Shown: positions 1 through 10,650, counted from the first letter of the stretch. The stretch is DNA of 64,000 nt from Psilocybe azurescens (GCA_023853785.1 JAJIRX010000233.1:22393-86392); one strand, 5' to 3'. A program made the numbers and translations. The notes: generated by a model not told the origin, from the sequence alone.

Positions 1-2040
1 CCTTTAAACCGTCATTTTATAGGACCTAATAAATGCCGGTTGCATGACTTGTCAGTTTACATTTCGGTACCACTCAAGACAGCCCAATTACCTTACTTTA
101 TTTTAAATTGAAGTCAACCAAGGAGGTTTATTCCCTTTCCCTTTTACTTCCAATGCCTAGCTCGGCAAATCGGCGTCACTGAAGAGAATCATCCTCGAGC
201 TTCCAGAGTGACTCAGCTCAGAATATTTTGAGCCCTCGTCCTTGTTGAGTTCAGATTATACTATCAATGAGCTACGCAGTCCAATAAACCGTCTAGAAAG
301 AAGAAGAAAAAAGTCTCAAAAGCGCCATGCAATTGAGTATTCGAAATCACGTCAATAATATAGTGGTCACATGTAACAGCATCCGAGCAATAATAGGACT
401 CCCCAGAGAGGTCAGTATGTAAAATATAAGCTGTGTAGCACTCCAAAACTCTCAAATGAGGATACATATGAGAGAATAGCACAGAAACCGTGCCTCCGCT
501 GTGGAGAGCATGGTCATCTTTCTCGAATTCTCCAACCTGGTGTACATTGATCTTTACACAGCCGTTATGTAAACCACGCTACATGATACAGAAGCTCCAT
601 TCTCCCAATGGGAAATGCTGTTTTTGTGGATGTTATTGAGGTTGTTGAGAATTTAGGGGTGGGGTGTAACTCGTCATCCTGTCAGCTGTACACCCATGCG
701 GCTACCTCAACCTTAACGCTTCACATTGGCTATGGGTAGGTTGGTTTCACTTTCGGGATGCATATCACATTCCGTTTGTGACTCCACTGATACAAACATT
801 TACGATGCAGCTATTATCTCTGTTCTTGGTGCTATGTCGCTGGAGGGATGCTTTGAAGGATTGTTAGACAGTGTAAGATATCGTACTGGAAGCATGGCTC
901 GTCTTGATTCTTTTCGTGCCTTTGGTCCTCCCTCTTGTTTTCCTTCCTTTGTGGCTTCCTTTCGATGTTTCTCAACACCATCAATTCTCTTCTGGTCACT
1001 ACCTCTTCTCTCTTCGGAAATGGCATCCGAGCCACGAGAGCCGCCGAATGCGCAGCGACAGACTCCCAATGGTCTGGGAAGTTAAGCGTCAACATAAATC
1101 CTGATATGAATTGAGGATGCCACTCAATCCGGCCTTTTTCCATCCATTACCTTCTTGTATTTTCACGGCTTGTACGTTGAAAGAAGCCTCAGTTTGACGA
1201 CTAGAACTGGAATAGCGACTGAAGTCATTGTCACCTTCAGACCATCGAACGACACTCCGCCTCTCTGCCCCCCGTCGGGCGTAACCCCCCTGTTATGCGA
1301 CTACGAGAATGCTCGTTCCATCGTCTCGCTTATTAAAGTAACGGACTGCCTAGCTTTTGCTTTACTCTCGCTGATCAATCTTACTAGTCCCGCCAAAGCT
1401 TGGCCCAGGTAACTTCTGTATAGACAGGTGCCATTGTAAATTCTTTCGTCCGTCCATACTGAGGTTCAATGTAAATGTTTTTTTGCTTTTAAAATAACCA
1501 TCTGCCTTGAAATTGGCCCCTACAGGTCTCGGGAAACTTGTCCTCGCATCGTCCAGTCGGGCTTGGCAGCTTTATCTTTCGAAACGATGCCTCATTCTAT
1601 CCTAGACATAGCAATATCTTTGTGAACCGGTATAAGCCGAAGTTCTTTAATCATTGGGATTACCTATTGCAAAAATAGCATGAGCTGTTCCAATGTTGAT
1701 TCTGATGGAAAGCATTAAATATATATACCACGGTATGGGAATGTATTATATTTTGGCTGAGTTCCTTCCGTCGAATTCATTTCACATCGGCGGACAGGTG
1801 TCACTGTCACTGCCCATTTTGAGGGCGTAAAAATAGGCAAAGGATGGGGTTGGTTGATATCTTACTAGGCACACCCAAACGAGCAGCTGGCCACACGCTC
1901 GGCGCCTATAACATTGACTACCGAACCGGAGACTCATACGAACCTATTCCAGGGCAGTGCTTACCTGCATGATCATTAGATATCACGCTGGGAGTGCCAC
2001 TTAATATCACATCTTTGTTGCATTGCCGGTGTTGATATTT
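1..2040. other. Unassigned region, mostly non-coding
   Basis: I see no supportable gene here apart from the gag zinc-knuckle fossil at 479-556. Short open frames on both strands around 0.7-1.4 kb overlap one another and have no recognisable domain, no consistent splice pattern and no promoter, so I treat them as chance. The stretch is of average composition with no strong repeat. Confidence 0.5.
479..556 (+). pseudogene. Fossil retrotransposon Gag zinc knuckle
   Basis: A plus-strand frame reads AQKPCLRCGEHGHLSR and then continues ILQPGVH before a stop. The spacing C-x2-C-x4-H-x4-C is that of a Gag CCHC zinc knuckle, but the fourth ligand is Ile instead of Cys. The segment CxRCxExGHLSR is close to the intact knuckle at 26405 in the LTR element of this window (CFRCNEPGHLSRNC). 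Nothing else of gag or pol is recognisable around it, so this is a small remnant, not a gene. Confidence 0.55.
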
Positions 2041-2041
2041 G

Positions 2042-2065
2042 ATTGGCTCTCGCGCAGTATAAAAG
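2042..2065 (+). promoter_or_regulatory. CCAAT-like box and TATA box upstream of the 2.2 kb gene
   Basis: An inverted CCAAT element (ATTGGCT at 2042-2048) is followed by TATAAAAG at 2058-2065. A 49 bp 5'-UTR intron (GTAAGT at 2135, CAG ending 2183, branch-like CTGAC at 2169-2173) separates it from the ATG at 2193. The combination is a convincing RNA polymerase II promoter. Confidence 0.6.
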
Positions 2066-2192
2066 CTTCCAAGTACTAAAGGATTATGACCATTCAATTT
2101 TTCATCAAGCTCACCTCCAGCTGCTCTACACCCGGTAAGTTTGCTCACTGCGAAAAGAAATCCGCCATCTGACCCGTCTTCAGAAACCAATC

Positions 2193-2784
2193 ATGCCCGC
2201 CTCGGCATTCGACATCGTTATTTACAACAAGCTGCCGCTGATAGAAGCAGCGAGCGCGTTTGCAGACTGCAAGCAAGTGCTATCGAGCCTTGCACCGCTC
2301 TTTGCCTCGTACAGCGGCAAATATCGGTGTCTGTCTCGTTCACCGTCACTGCAGGCTCTAAGAAGGCGAACGAATGGTCGCAACGGGGAATGTCTCTCAG
2401 CCAGAAAATCTGGGAGATCACCCTGAGAATATCTACCCAGAACGCTGGCTATCGACAGGCGAACCATACGAATTCACACGTATTCGGACTGACCCGCCGC
2501 CCACCAGTCTCTTTGATGCCTTCCAGAAGATCCTCGTGGACATGGGTGTGGGTCCCACCACCCTCGGTATCTTTGCGATAAACGATCCTCAAAACGGCGG
2601 TGTTCTCGTTGAGAAGACTGATGGTAGGAAGAATATCACAGAGTGGAAAAATGAGGTATCGGAGGGTTTGAAATCTAGAGTCACTGAGACCGGTTGGGCC
2701 GTTCGTGATAATAATTTGGAGGCAGTCGCCATCTTGGCAGTTTGCATCGTATGTTTCGACCAACTGTGCCATGATCATATTTAG
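2193..2784 (+). CDS. Unrecognised protein gene with promoter and 5'-UTR intron; two -1 frame breaks
   Basis: Product not recognised. The ATG at 2193 lies 10 bases after a 5'-UTR intron (2135-2183) and 128 bases after a TATA box, so a start here is well supported. The N-terminus reads MPASAFDIVIYNKLPLIEAA. Coding character then moves to a second frame (SVSFTVTAGSKKANEW, about 2325-2380) and then to a third (about 2385-2784, including PTTLGIFAINDPQNGGV and a Lys/Glu-rich stretch). Both moves are -1 steps; the second falls at a G4 run (2385-2388). No intron of normal size explains them. GTATGT at 2749 with an AG ending 2784 could be a short last intron with coding continuing to about 2821. No signal peptide or membrane segment is obvious. 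It is either a recently broken gene or an intact one with two missing bases in the assembly. Confidence 0.4.
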
Positions 2785-2829
2785 CCATATCTTTGCACCA
2801 TTGTAAAGTGATCAGTATCTAAGTAGAGC

Positions 2830-3760
2830 CATTATAACTTTGATCAGAGTCGTTGAACGTTGAGGGGATGCACAGGAATTGGGATATCCGAATTGTAGAA
2901 TGGGTTTGTTTCTTTGAGTACGAGAAGTCTGAGTCACAATAAAGTTCCGTTCTGTCCGTCTGTTTTGTCTTCGATTCCTTACCACCTCCAACCTGTCCCC
3001 AATCCCATAGGAACCACTAGCCCAATTGTTTCCGCAAGTCATAGACGATTAATTTGAAAAACATCGTAGGCAGGGTAGCAATGAAGTAATTAAAGTTTAC
3101 CGCTCCGTTAGCGATGTGCAGGCTTAGGCTCGAAGCCTGAGGCCGGCCGTGTCGAGCCGTCGGTAGCCGAGGTCGTGAAGATCCGTTTTCTAACCCTCTG
3201 GCGGCTCACGGCTCAGGCTTCAGATTTCGAGAGCTAGAGCTGCGGCCCAGGCCGAGGGCTTTGGGTGGCTGATAGAACTATATAACACCAATATTAAGTG
3301 AGTCCATGCGGTCTTTCCGATGTGAGTTTTTCCGTCTGTTCACAAAGGATTGTACATTGTGAAAACTGGCCCCTGCTATTAAAATAACTGTTCCACACGG
3401 ACCATTTATCGGTGTGCACCGCGTTCCTCTGGCCGTGAGAGGAAATTCTTAATGGATAACTACAGGTGGGGCTCAACTTATTTTCGTAACGTGTTCCTCA
3501 CTATGGTTGGGCATAGCATTAATCCATCAGCTCCTAGGGGCGTGTTTCACATGGGTTGGTTGGCTGCCTAGTCGGATAGGTTCATCATAGTTATACGTCT
3601 AATTACTTTTACATGTGAACGTCCTTTCAACATCTTCCGCAGTCCGCAGCCTATAGTAATGATCTTCTCTTCTATGTTGACTTTGGGCCTAAGCCATCTG
3701 TGACGAAGATGAGCTTGACACAGCGGATGAGTTGAATCTTGATATCTTTGACCTAGCAAA
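2830..3760. other. Intergenic; GC-rich island at about 3116-3280
   Basis: No gene is seen. The 3116-3280 segment is clearly more GC-rich than its surroundings and contains related inverted-looking words (GGCTCGAAGCCTGAGG near 3126 and GGCTCAGGCTTCAG near 3210), which may form a stem. It could be a remnant of a small structured RNA or repeat; I cannot assign it. Confidence 0.3.
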
Positions 3761-3775
3761 CTGGATTTGAGCCTG

Positions 3776-4337
3776 AGCGCTTATCCGCGTTCGGGCACCC
3801 ACGCTAGACGCCCTATTCATGACCAATGGGGAAACTGATTCCTATGGACTTGGCTCAGATCTGACATCCTGGGATTTCTGAGGGGAATAAGGAGCCCAGA
3901 CGGACCCCATACATTGCATGGAATATCCCGGTGCCGTTTATAGACTACTGCCTGCACTTTTGAAACCGAGAGTCTGGAGTATGGTAGACACAAGATATGG
4001 AACTTCAGAATGGCTTATCCTTTGATCATATATATAGACGTTCCCCACTTTTTAATAATTAGTACCACCATACGGATGCAGATACAAATCACGCTGATAG
4101 GTTGCCACGTTCATATCTCCAACCTCTATCTAGACTGAGGTGGGGTGCTTACCCGCGCTCAGGGCGCATCCACGCTAGATGCTTGTTTACAACCGAACGG
4201 GAAATCGATTCCGTCGGACATGGTTCATAACCAACATTCTGTCTGGCCCTTGGGAATGAATTCAAAGACAACACCACGGGGTCCACACGGTATAGGAAAA
4301 GCTCCGGTACTATTTATAGACTACTGCCTCTGAGCTC
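3776..4337 (+). repeat. Diverged tandem duplication, unit about 360 bp, with TATA-like end
   Basis: Two stretches, about 3776-3960 and 4140-4337, align along their whole length. Shared words include a start resembling GCTTAYCCGCG, then CACGCTAGA, GGGAAAYYGATTCC, GGACNTGG and an end TTTATAGACTACTGCCT (3938-3955 and 4313-4330). Identity looks like roughly two thirds, so this is an old duplication. The end word contains a TATA-like TTTATAG, so the unit may derive from a promoter or LTR. No coding capacity is seen. Confidence 0.55.
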
Positions 4338-4911
4338 GGAGGGATGGGCTGAAATGTACAAAGCTGGATGGATGAGTAGAGAATCACTGGTGAAATTGTT
4401 TATCTGCTTTGTGAACCTTTAATGGTGGTCCGTCTAAATCAGGAGTGAACTTTGGGCCAGGCAATGTGGAAAGAAGAAAGAAAGGCAGAGAGAATGTGCT
4501 ACTGAGGGGGTCCTAATGTTGGAACGACCAGCTGGAGGTTGAGAGAGCCGCATTGGCTATTACTTTGTTTTTGTAAACCACTGACCATTATTGTTACAAT
4601 CTCAAGTTAGAATCACGCAGTGTGCATAATCTAACCACCAATCATTTACAAGAACAAGTTCAAGTTCGAGTTGAGCAGGTTAAGCAGGTTGGATTCTCAA
4701 GAACTAGCTAAAGAATACAGTGGATCCTTCCTGGTATAAATACGGTGAACTGTACAGCAACTTGAAACGAGTTTGAGTGTTCATCAACAGATGTATCATA
4801 AAGATGGAAGTGAAAGTCCATCAAAGATATGATGGAGTTTCGTAGATATGATGGAAAGCAGAGTTCATCAGAACATACAATGATGTATCAATGATGTGAA
4901 GGATGTCAAAG

Positions 4912-4972
4912 AAAAAGGAAAAGAAAAGAAAAGAAAAGAAAAGAAAAGAAAAGAAAAGAGAAAAGAAAAAGA
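4912..4972 (+). repeat. AAAAG pentanucleotide microsatellite
   Basis: About ten tandem copies of AAAAG with one interruption. Simple repeat; the small Phe/Ser-rich frame that crosses it on the minus strand is an artefact. Confidence 0.9.
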
Positions 4973-6609
4973 CTTGTCGTAACAATTATTAACTTCTGCC
5001 TTGTTTGTGGGAAAACTAAGGACTGAACCTGTGTTTCCATTCCTGTTCAGCAATTATTTTACACCTAGCAGTGATATCGTGAAAGTATATGGATCTTGTA
5101 AACAATCCAATGTCTGAGAGATTTCTGGCTCTAGATTTACTGGCTCTTTACTTTTCGGGCTGTCTTCTACATAGCTATTCAATGGTGAGTTAGGCCTTTT
5201 ATTCTTATCTATTGCCATGTGTACACATTCAATGGCTTTCTGTTTCTTGTCAATCACCCATATCTTCCAGAAATTTCAATTTAATTGATTTCTTTAAGAG
5301 TATTCATCAGTTGACATATCTGGTACTCATCATCTTTTATATTTGTTTGCTCAAATGCCTGCGCTTCCTGCTGAAATCCTTTGCCAACCCGGGTTGAACA
5401 ATTGTCCATCATTCTCTTGTTGTGCATATCTTGTTGGACATGATGGGCAGCATGGTGCTTTAATAAATCAGAGCTTTTATCATACCCCTGGCTGAAATCC
5501 TGCCAATGATTTCTTTTGTTAGCTCTATCGAATTAAGGCACATTAACATACTGACATCACAATATTTCTGATAGATGGACAAGGCTTTTCTGAGACATTC
5601 CAATTGGCTTTCTGTCATACATATAAGGCCAGACATTATTCAAAATTTTAGACAGGAATGGATGCAGTGAACAATGACAGAGTTTTTAGGAAGGAAATCC
5701 ACAGTGCATGGCAGGATACACAGAGTAAAAATTTAATAATTTATGGATTTTCAAGACAATTAATTCATACCTTCAGAATGTCATAAAATGCATGTCCATC
5801 TATAAAATGAGCGGTGGTGACATTGTTAGAGTACTTCAGATTGCTCCACCAAGGCAGTATATTACTATGCCCCACCTATTCCTACTTGATTCCATGGTTC
5901 CAGATGGATTCTGGGTGGATTCAAATTAATAGTTTCAAGTGGAATGGGTTTGGAATCATGGAACAAACCTATTCCAGATTGGTTCATTAAAGAGAGGACT
6001 TAGTGAAATTCACCAAGTCCAGCTTTCATTTCATATGGGTGTACTTTACCTCCACCCATATACTCCACATGGACTCCATTTGGAACATATCCAAGTGTTC
6101 AGAAAGTTATCTTTGATAGGTGGAGTTCAGGTGGACTCCAGATGGACTTCAAGCAATTCCACTTGAATCCAACTGGAGGCCAGGTGGAGTCCAGGTGGAG
6201 TCCAGGTGGAGTTCAATTAGAATCCACCTGGACTCCATACCTGGGTAACAATATTCCAGCTTAGGCCATCAGAGAGCAGACTTATTGAATTTCACAAAGT
6301 CCAGCTATAGCCAGATTTTAATTGGAATGTATTTTCTTAGAGTAAATTCATGTAAGAATGTATATATAATATATTAAAACTATATACTACATTATTATCT
6401 ACAATATTATCTACTAGCAAAGTTCATCACCACTGAAACATAAAAAAGAAATATATAAAAATATATAAAACAAAAGAAATAAAAGAAAAACATACAAAAC
6501 AGACGAAAAAGGAGGCGAGAGGGTACATAGTTGGTTCAAATAAATATAGAAGCACATGAACATGAAAAAAAAGAGAAAACGAGATAAAAAAAAAAGAAAA
6601 AAAGAAAGA

Positions 6610-7170
6610 AAAAGGGGGCGAGAGGATGGCCATGTCGCTCATAGCCCCGCCATATGCATTGTCGTTGTTGTGGTGGCCATTGTACATGCTGTGGTGGCCT
6701 TCGTACACATTGTGGTGGCCGTTGTACGCGTCCGGCGTGTCCGTACATTGTGCTGTTGTGTCCGCTGCGTCTGCCATACGCGTTGTTGTCTTCGTTGTGG
6801 CTGTCATACACGTTGTTGTTGTTGTTGTCGTGGCTGTCATACATGTCGTTGTCGTTGTCGTACACGTCATTGTTGTTGTTGTGGCCGTCATATGCGTTGT
6901 TGTTGTTGTTGTTGTGGCTGTCATATGTGTTGTTGTTGTTGTTGTTGTGGCCGTCGTACATGTCGTGGTCGTGGTCATCGTGGCCGTTGTCGTCATTGTT
7001 GCGGCCGTTGTACGTGTTGTCGCCATGGTCTGCGACGTGTTGGTGTCATTGTCCGTGACACGTCCTGCGCGTGCCGTCATACCCATCGTTGTATGTACCG
7101 TACGTACCCGTCATTGTCATTGTCATCGGCCTACATGAAAAGCGTACCCATCATTGTCATTGTCATCGGC
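6610..7170 (+). repeat. GTTGTTGTCGTC-rich microsatellite
   Basis: About 550 bp of near-tandem GTT, GTC and GTG trinucleotides with CATACA-type interruptions. All six frames stay open over it, giving poly-Val, Cys-rich or poly-Thr/Asn translations; none shows sign of selection. The same kind of block sits in the same relative place in the modules at 8.07-8.5 kb and 57.86-58.43 kb. Confidence 0.8.
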
Positions 7171-7666
7171 CTACACAAAAAAGGAGGGGGGGGGGGAAGC
7201 GGTTAATGGCGGCGGCATGCGAATTTGCGACTTACCTGGGGTCGCTGACCTCGCTCCTTGTTCACATCGCATTGCCTTGTTCCCCCTCATTCCGCATTTG
7301 CCTCGCCTCTCGTTTCTTCGTTTCTCCACCTGCCTCGTTCCGTCTTCGTTCGTGACTCACCTCCCTTCGTTCGTGGGTGTCCGTTTGTTCTTCGTCGGTC
7401 TCGGTTTGTTGTGATGCGATGCGATGCGTGGTCGGGTTGGGTTGGCATGGGCCTGGCTCCGACCGACGACGGCGAGGGTGGGGGGCACGCACGATGGCAG
7501 CAGCGGGGTGGTGGTGGTCGGAGGAAGAGGTGGGGTGGTGGAAATAATAAACGGACCGATGTGGCATTAATAAGTCACATATGTGACATTATTTGTCACT
7601 TGCCGAGAAATGCCGAGTAAATAGCTGTATTGGTATGTAGCCCATCAAAATTTGATAAATTACAAA

Positions 7667-7751
7667 GGCTCTATAGCTTAGTTGGTTTAACGTCAGTGTG
7701 CGGCCTTCTCAGATGCCCGAGTTCAATTCCTCTTGGTGCTTTTTTTTTTTG
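7667..7751 (+). repeat. tRNA-like segment with A box, B box and T-run (SINE-like)
   Basis: TAGCTTAGTTGG (7674-7685) fits the internal A box and GAGTTCAATTCC (7719-7730) the B box of an RNA polymerase III promoter, 33 bases apart, followed by T11 (7741-7751), a pol III terminator. The acceptor stem does not pair, so it is not a working tRNA. A related copy lies at 8661-8734. This looks like the tRNA-derived head of a SINE-type sequence inside the composite module. Confidence 0.55.
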
Positions 7752-8288
7752 TTATAATAGAATATAAATAAAATATAAATAAAATCTGGGGATCATCCTC
7801 CACCTGGAGTCCATTAGAAATTGACCCTGAAATAGTGTATTAATGTTGATATACATGCTTCTTGAGTCAAATCCATATGGAATCCATATGGAGGATGGTA
7901 GACTCAGATGAAGTTCCATATGGAGTCCACATGGAGGATGAGTGGATTCCAGCTGGACTCCAGGTGGAGCCTCCACCTCTAAATGGCTGGTACATCTGCC
8001 AAAAAAGAGTCACCAAACTCCATGTGGACACCACCCGGAATATATGGGTGAGGGTAAAGACCTCGTCACAGCTGTTGTCCCTGTCCATCCTTGTCCTTGT
8101 CACTGTTGGACCCATCCATACCTGGCCTCATCCTTATTGCAGTCGCTGTCCTCTCCATCCGTGGTATCTGTCTGTACTCATCACCATCGTCCTTGTTGTT
8201 GTGGCAGTTGCCATTGCCATCTTTGTCCTCAGTGCTGCTGCTGTCCTTGTCCTTGTTGCAGCTGCCCTTGCCATTGCCCTCATCTGCA

Positions 8289-8337
8289 TCCTTGCCCTTG
8301 CCCTTGCCCTTGCCCTTGCCCTTGCCCTTGCCCTTGT
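8289..8337 (+). repeat. CTTGCC hexanucleotide microsatellite, about 8 copies
   Basis: Perfect tandem CTTGCC units inside module 2. A hexamer keeps all frames open and explains the low-complexity frames seen over it on both strands. Confidence 0.9.
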
Positions 8338-8660
8338 CAGGGTTGTTCTTGCCTACATCTGGGTCCTTGCCCTCATCATTGTCTGGGTTCTTGTTATTGC
8401 AGTCACAGTCATCCAGGTTCAGGTCCACATTGTCGCTGTCATCATTGTTGTTGTTGGCGTGGCCATCACAGTTGTTGACATCCTCTGTCATGTCAGGTTG
8501 GCTGTGGCCTGGCTCCAACTGACAAGGTGGTGGTGGTAGTAGTTGGAAGAAAAAGTGGGGTCTGATGTGTCACGTTCATGTTGTTGATTGGCTCGTGCTG
8601 AGAAATGCCAAGAAATGGGCAGTGTCAGTATATATTTAACTAATGTTTTATTTCATCTAA

Positions 8661-8734
8661 GCCTGTATAGCTTAGTCGGTTTATTGTCCACGTTCAGCGT
8701 TCTCCAGTTGCCTGAGTTCAATTCTTTTAGATGA
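8661..8734 (+). repeat. Second tRNA-like segment with A and B boxes
   Basis: TAGCTTAGTCGG (8668-8679) and GAGTTCAATTCT (8714-8725) match the A and B boxes of the copy at 7667-7751 with the same order and similar spacing (34 bases), followed by a T-rich tail (8736-8746). No acceptor pairing is visible. Together the two copies show that the tRNA-like part is a constant component of the module and not a chance match. Confidence 0.5.
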
Positions 8735-8948
8735 ATTTTATTTTTTACACTAGTATATAATATAATATAATATAATAAAAATACTGGGACACTATTCCAC
8801 TTGGATTCCACCCTATTCCATTGGACTGAACCTATGTTGGACCAAACCCAATGCAATATATGGTATTCCAGTTGGATTCCAGTTGGATTCCATATAGATT
8901 CCAGCTATTCGATTGAAATGAAACTGGAATATTCCATTTGGAATGGCC

Positions 8949-9394
8949 TGTCAGGGCAACACTAAAATCAGTGTAACAAAGCCACCAACAAAGACAAGCA
9001 AGAGAGTAAAAGCAGAGGATGAGGAGAGAGCAGAGGATAGACTTATGAGGAATCAATGATCTGAAGGTTCACACCAATGATAGTGGAAATCCTAAGAGAT
9101 TGAAGCTGGGGATCTACCTACAAAAATGCAGTATTTATATTACTCTAGAGGTGACTGACTAAGCAAGGTTCTATGATGAGTAATAAAAAGACCATGATGA
9201 ATAATAAAGAAAGCAATAATGAGTAATAATGAATAATAAAGCTCATGATGAGTAATAAAAGGAATGATGATGGAAACTTCTGGAATGATCAAAATATTAA
9301 GAAAGATAAAAGATATGATGAATGATGAATGATAAGATAAAAGATAAAAAATAATCAAGTGATGAAAATAGAAGTAAATAGGGAAACCCTGACA
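8949..9394 (-). repeat. 3' LTR of a Ty3/gypsy element
   Basis: Read on the minus strand this begins TGTCAGGG (plus 9387-9394) and ends CCCTGACA (plus 8949-8956), perfect 8 bp inverted termini with TG/CA ends and length 446 bp. A TATA box (TATAAATA on the minus strand, plus about 9132-9140) lies inside. The bases just before it on the minus strand, AAAGAGGGGTGA, are a purine-rich polypurine tract as expected for a 3' LTR. The internal sequence with a chromodomain lies upstream on the same strand. No second LTR is present in the window. Confidence 0.7.
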
Positions 9395-9933
9395 TCACCC
9401 CTCTTTAAAGCACATTTCCCACAATGTGCTTGGTATCTGGAGATATTGGACTCAAACAAGAGTTGTGATGCCATTGAAGTTTAGAAGTGAAGAGATTTTG
9501 CCTTTGGTATTGCTTTCATCATCAGGCTTGGTGAGAGTTTCTTCTTCATCTCCTTGATCTGCAGTTGATAAACTTCACTCTGTTGTTGTGCCAACCATAG
9601 AGCTACCCTTCTCCCTCACAATGTGCTTCTTTTCTAACTCCAGTGAATGCATGAGTTCATCATCAAGTTTTTGAGTGCCTTTGAAGTTCATCTTGTGGGT
9701 TAGGGGTTCAGATGTGACAGGGGGATGTTTTCAGATGCAGTCAGTGAAAAGAATGTAGATTTGATGCATTTGATGGAGAATAAGTGTGGGATTGTTGATT
9801 GGGTTTGGGAGTGATGAGGTGGTTGTCTTTTAAAAGTTGTGATGTGTTAAGTAGAATTTTGTTTTCATCTTGGTTCCCATGTTTTTTGATGAAATGAAAC
9901 TCCAACATCACCCCTCCTTTCCCACAATGGTGC
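9395..9933 (-). other. 3' untranslated region of the truncated gypsy element, with a duplicated polypurine tract
   Basis: Between the end of pol and the LTR there are about 540 bases without a gene. The words ACATCACCCCTC and TTTCCCACAATG occur at 9393-9429 and again at 9905-9934, so the polypurine-tract region (AGGGGTGATGT on the minus strand) is present twice about 510 bp apart. This may be a partial duplication of the 3' end or the edge of a nested LTR. Confidence 0.45.
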
Positions 9934-10410
9934 TTAACTATGGTCTAGTTTAGAAGGTTTTAAAAGTAGAATAGGAATAGTAAAATTTTCAAAAGGCACA
10001 AAAGAAAGTCTATCAAAAGTAAGGGCAGAAATCCTTCTAGGTGCAGCCAGATGTCTAGTATGGAATTCTTTGATTGGTCTAGAGGCCCCTTTGAGATTAT
10101 CTGCAGGCTCCCAAGTACTTTCTTCATTTGGATAAATTTTCCACTTGACCAAATACTGCAGCTTGCCCCTATAAAGTCTACTGTCCTTGATAATTTCAAC
10201 TTTCCATTCTGGATTATCTCCAGTAATAACGGGAGGAGGTCTAGAAGAAGGTTTTCTTCCAGAAATGGTATCAGAATGACAAGGTAGGAGTTTTACAGTG
10301 TTAAATACTGAACGGATCTTCCTGCTAGAAGGTAGCTTAAGTTCATAAGCATTTGGGCCAATAATCTTAGTGACTTTGTAAGGCCTATATCTTCTATCAC
10401 CTAGCTTGCA
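9934..10410 (-). pseudogene. Ty3/gypsy Pol C-terminus with chromodomain, 5'-truncated
   Basis: An uninterrupted minus-strand frame of about 159 codons encodes the end of a chromovirus polyprotein. It contains the integrase C-terminal signature (KLGDRRYRPYKVTKIIGPNA, then YELKLP and the F-x-V-x-L-L-like NTVKLLP) and a chromodomain (LQYLVKWKIYPNEESTWEPA, then DNL). Aromatic residues Y, W and W of the methyl-lysine cage are in place. The chromodomain is known to steer such integrases to heterochromatin. Upstream of about 10415 the frame is lost and nothing of integrase core, RNase H, reverse transcriptase or protease is seen, so the element is 5'-truncated. The LTR follows downstream on the same strand. 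Confidence 0.8.
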
Positions 10411-10495
10411 TCACTCAATGAGGTCCATGCAAGTTTGTGCAGGTCCATGAAACAGGTGCACAGACGTGGCACGGACACCGCAGCCTTTCTCTTTG

Positions 10496-10650
10496 CCCAT
10501 ATTAGATGCCTATTTTTCTTACAGAAAAAATTCTACATCTTCCCGATTCTGCAGTTGTGAACTAAGTAAGCAACTAAGAATGTAGTTGTCAAATATTTAT
10601 ATTGCCCCTCTGTTCCCAACAGAGAGAAATTGAAAGGAGGAGGATTCTCA
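10496..10650 (+). repeat. Dispersed repeat R1, copy A
   Basis: This stretch matches 36828-36985 over about 150 bp. Shared words in order: TTAGATGCC, CTTACAGAAA, TTCTACATC, TCCCGATTC, AGTTGTGAACT, TTTATAT, GCCCCTCT and TTCCCAACAGAGAGAAAT. Only two copies are in the window. It contains a TATA-like TTATAT and could be an LTR or SINE fragment. Confidence 0.6.

Larger units (their letters stand above)
5855..8065 (+). mobile_element. Composite repeat module 1 (inverted termini, GTC-rich core, tRNA-like part)
   Basis: The left end (CAGTATATTACTATGCCCC at 5855) matches the left end of the better-preserved module at 57470 (CAGTACTTTACCATCCCCC). The right end (GGGTAAAGACCTCG, about 8052-8065) matches the right end of that module (GGAAAGACCTCG). 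Inside, in order: subterminal repeats of the type GGTGGAGTCCA (about 6165-6235), an AT-rich stretch with AATATATTAAAACTAT (near 6370), an A-rich run ending in AAAGGGGGCGAGAG, a long GTT/GTC microsatellite, a conserved word CTGGCTCCGACCGACG (7453-7468), a tRNA-like segment with T-tail, and again subterminal GGAGTCCA repeats (about 7790-7975). No transposase is encoded. I read it as a non-autonomous element; its class is not certain. Confidence 0.5.
8066..8948 (+). mobile_element. Composite repeat module 2, left half missing, right end interrupted
   Basis: This starts directly at the right end of module 1 and repeats the second half of the same architecture: a CCTTGTC/CTTGCC microsatellite block, the conserved GGTTGGCTGTGGCCTGGCTC (8497-8516), GGTGGTGGTGGTAGTAGTTG, the tRNA-like segment at 8661, an AT-rich ATAATATAAT tract and GGATTCCA subterminal repeats up to 8948, where a gypsy LTR begins. 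The insertion of the LTR therefore post-dates this copy. No protein is encoded; the open frames across the hexamer tract are artefacts. Confidence 0.5.

Noticed and set aside
6427..7206. Long open frames on both strands (poly-Thr, Asn/Asp-rich, Val/Cys-rich)
   Set aside because: They are translations of the GTT/GTC microsatellite; all frames are open and none has non-repetitive conserved content.
8066..8540. Lys/Gly/Asp-rich and Leu/Pro-rich frames of 140-225 codons
   Set aside because: Caused by the CTTGCC hexamer and related triplets, open in several frames at once.
9140..9358. 72-codon Ile/Phe/His-rich minus-strand frame
   Set aside because: Lies inside the gypsy LTR and is produced by ATGATGAATAA-type repeats.
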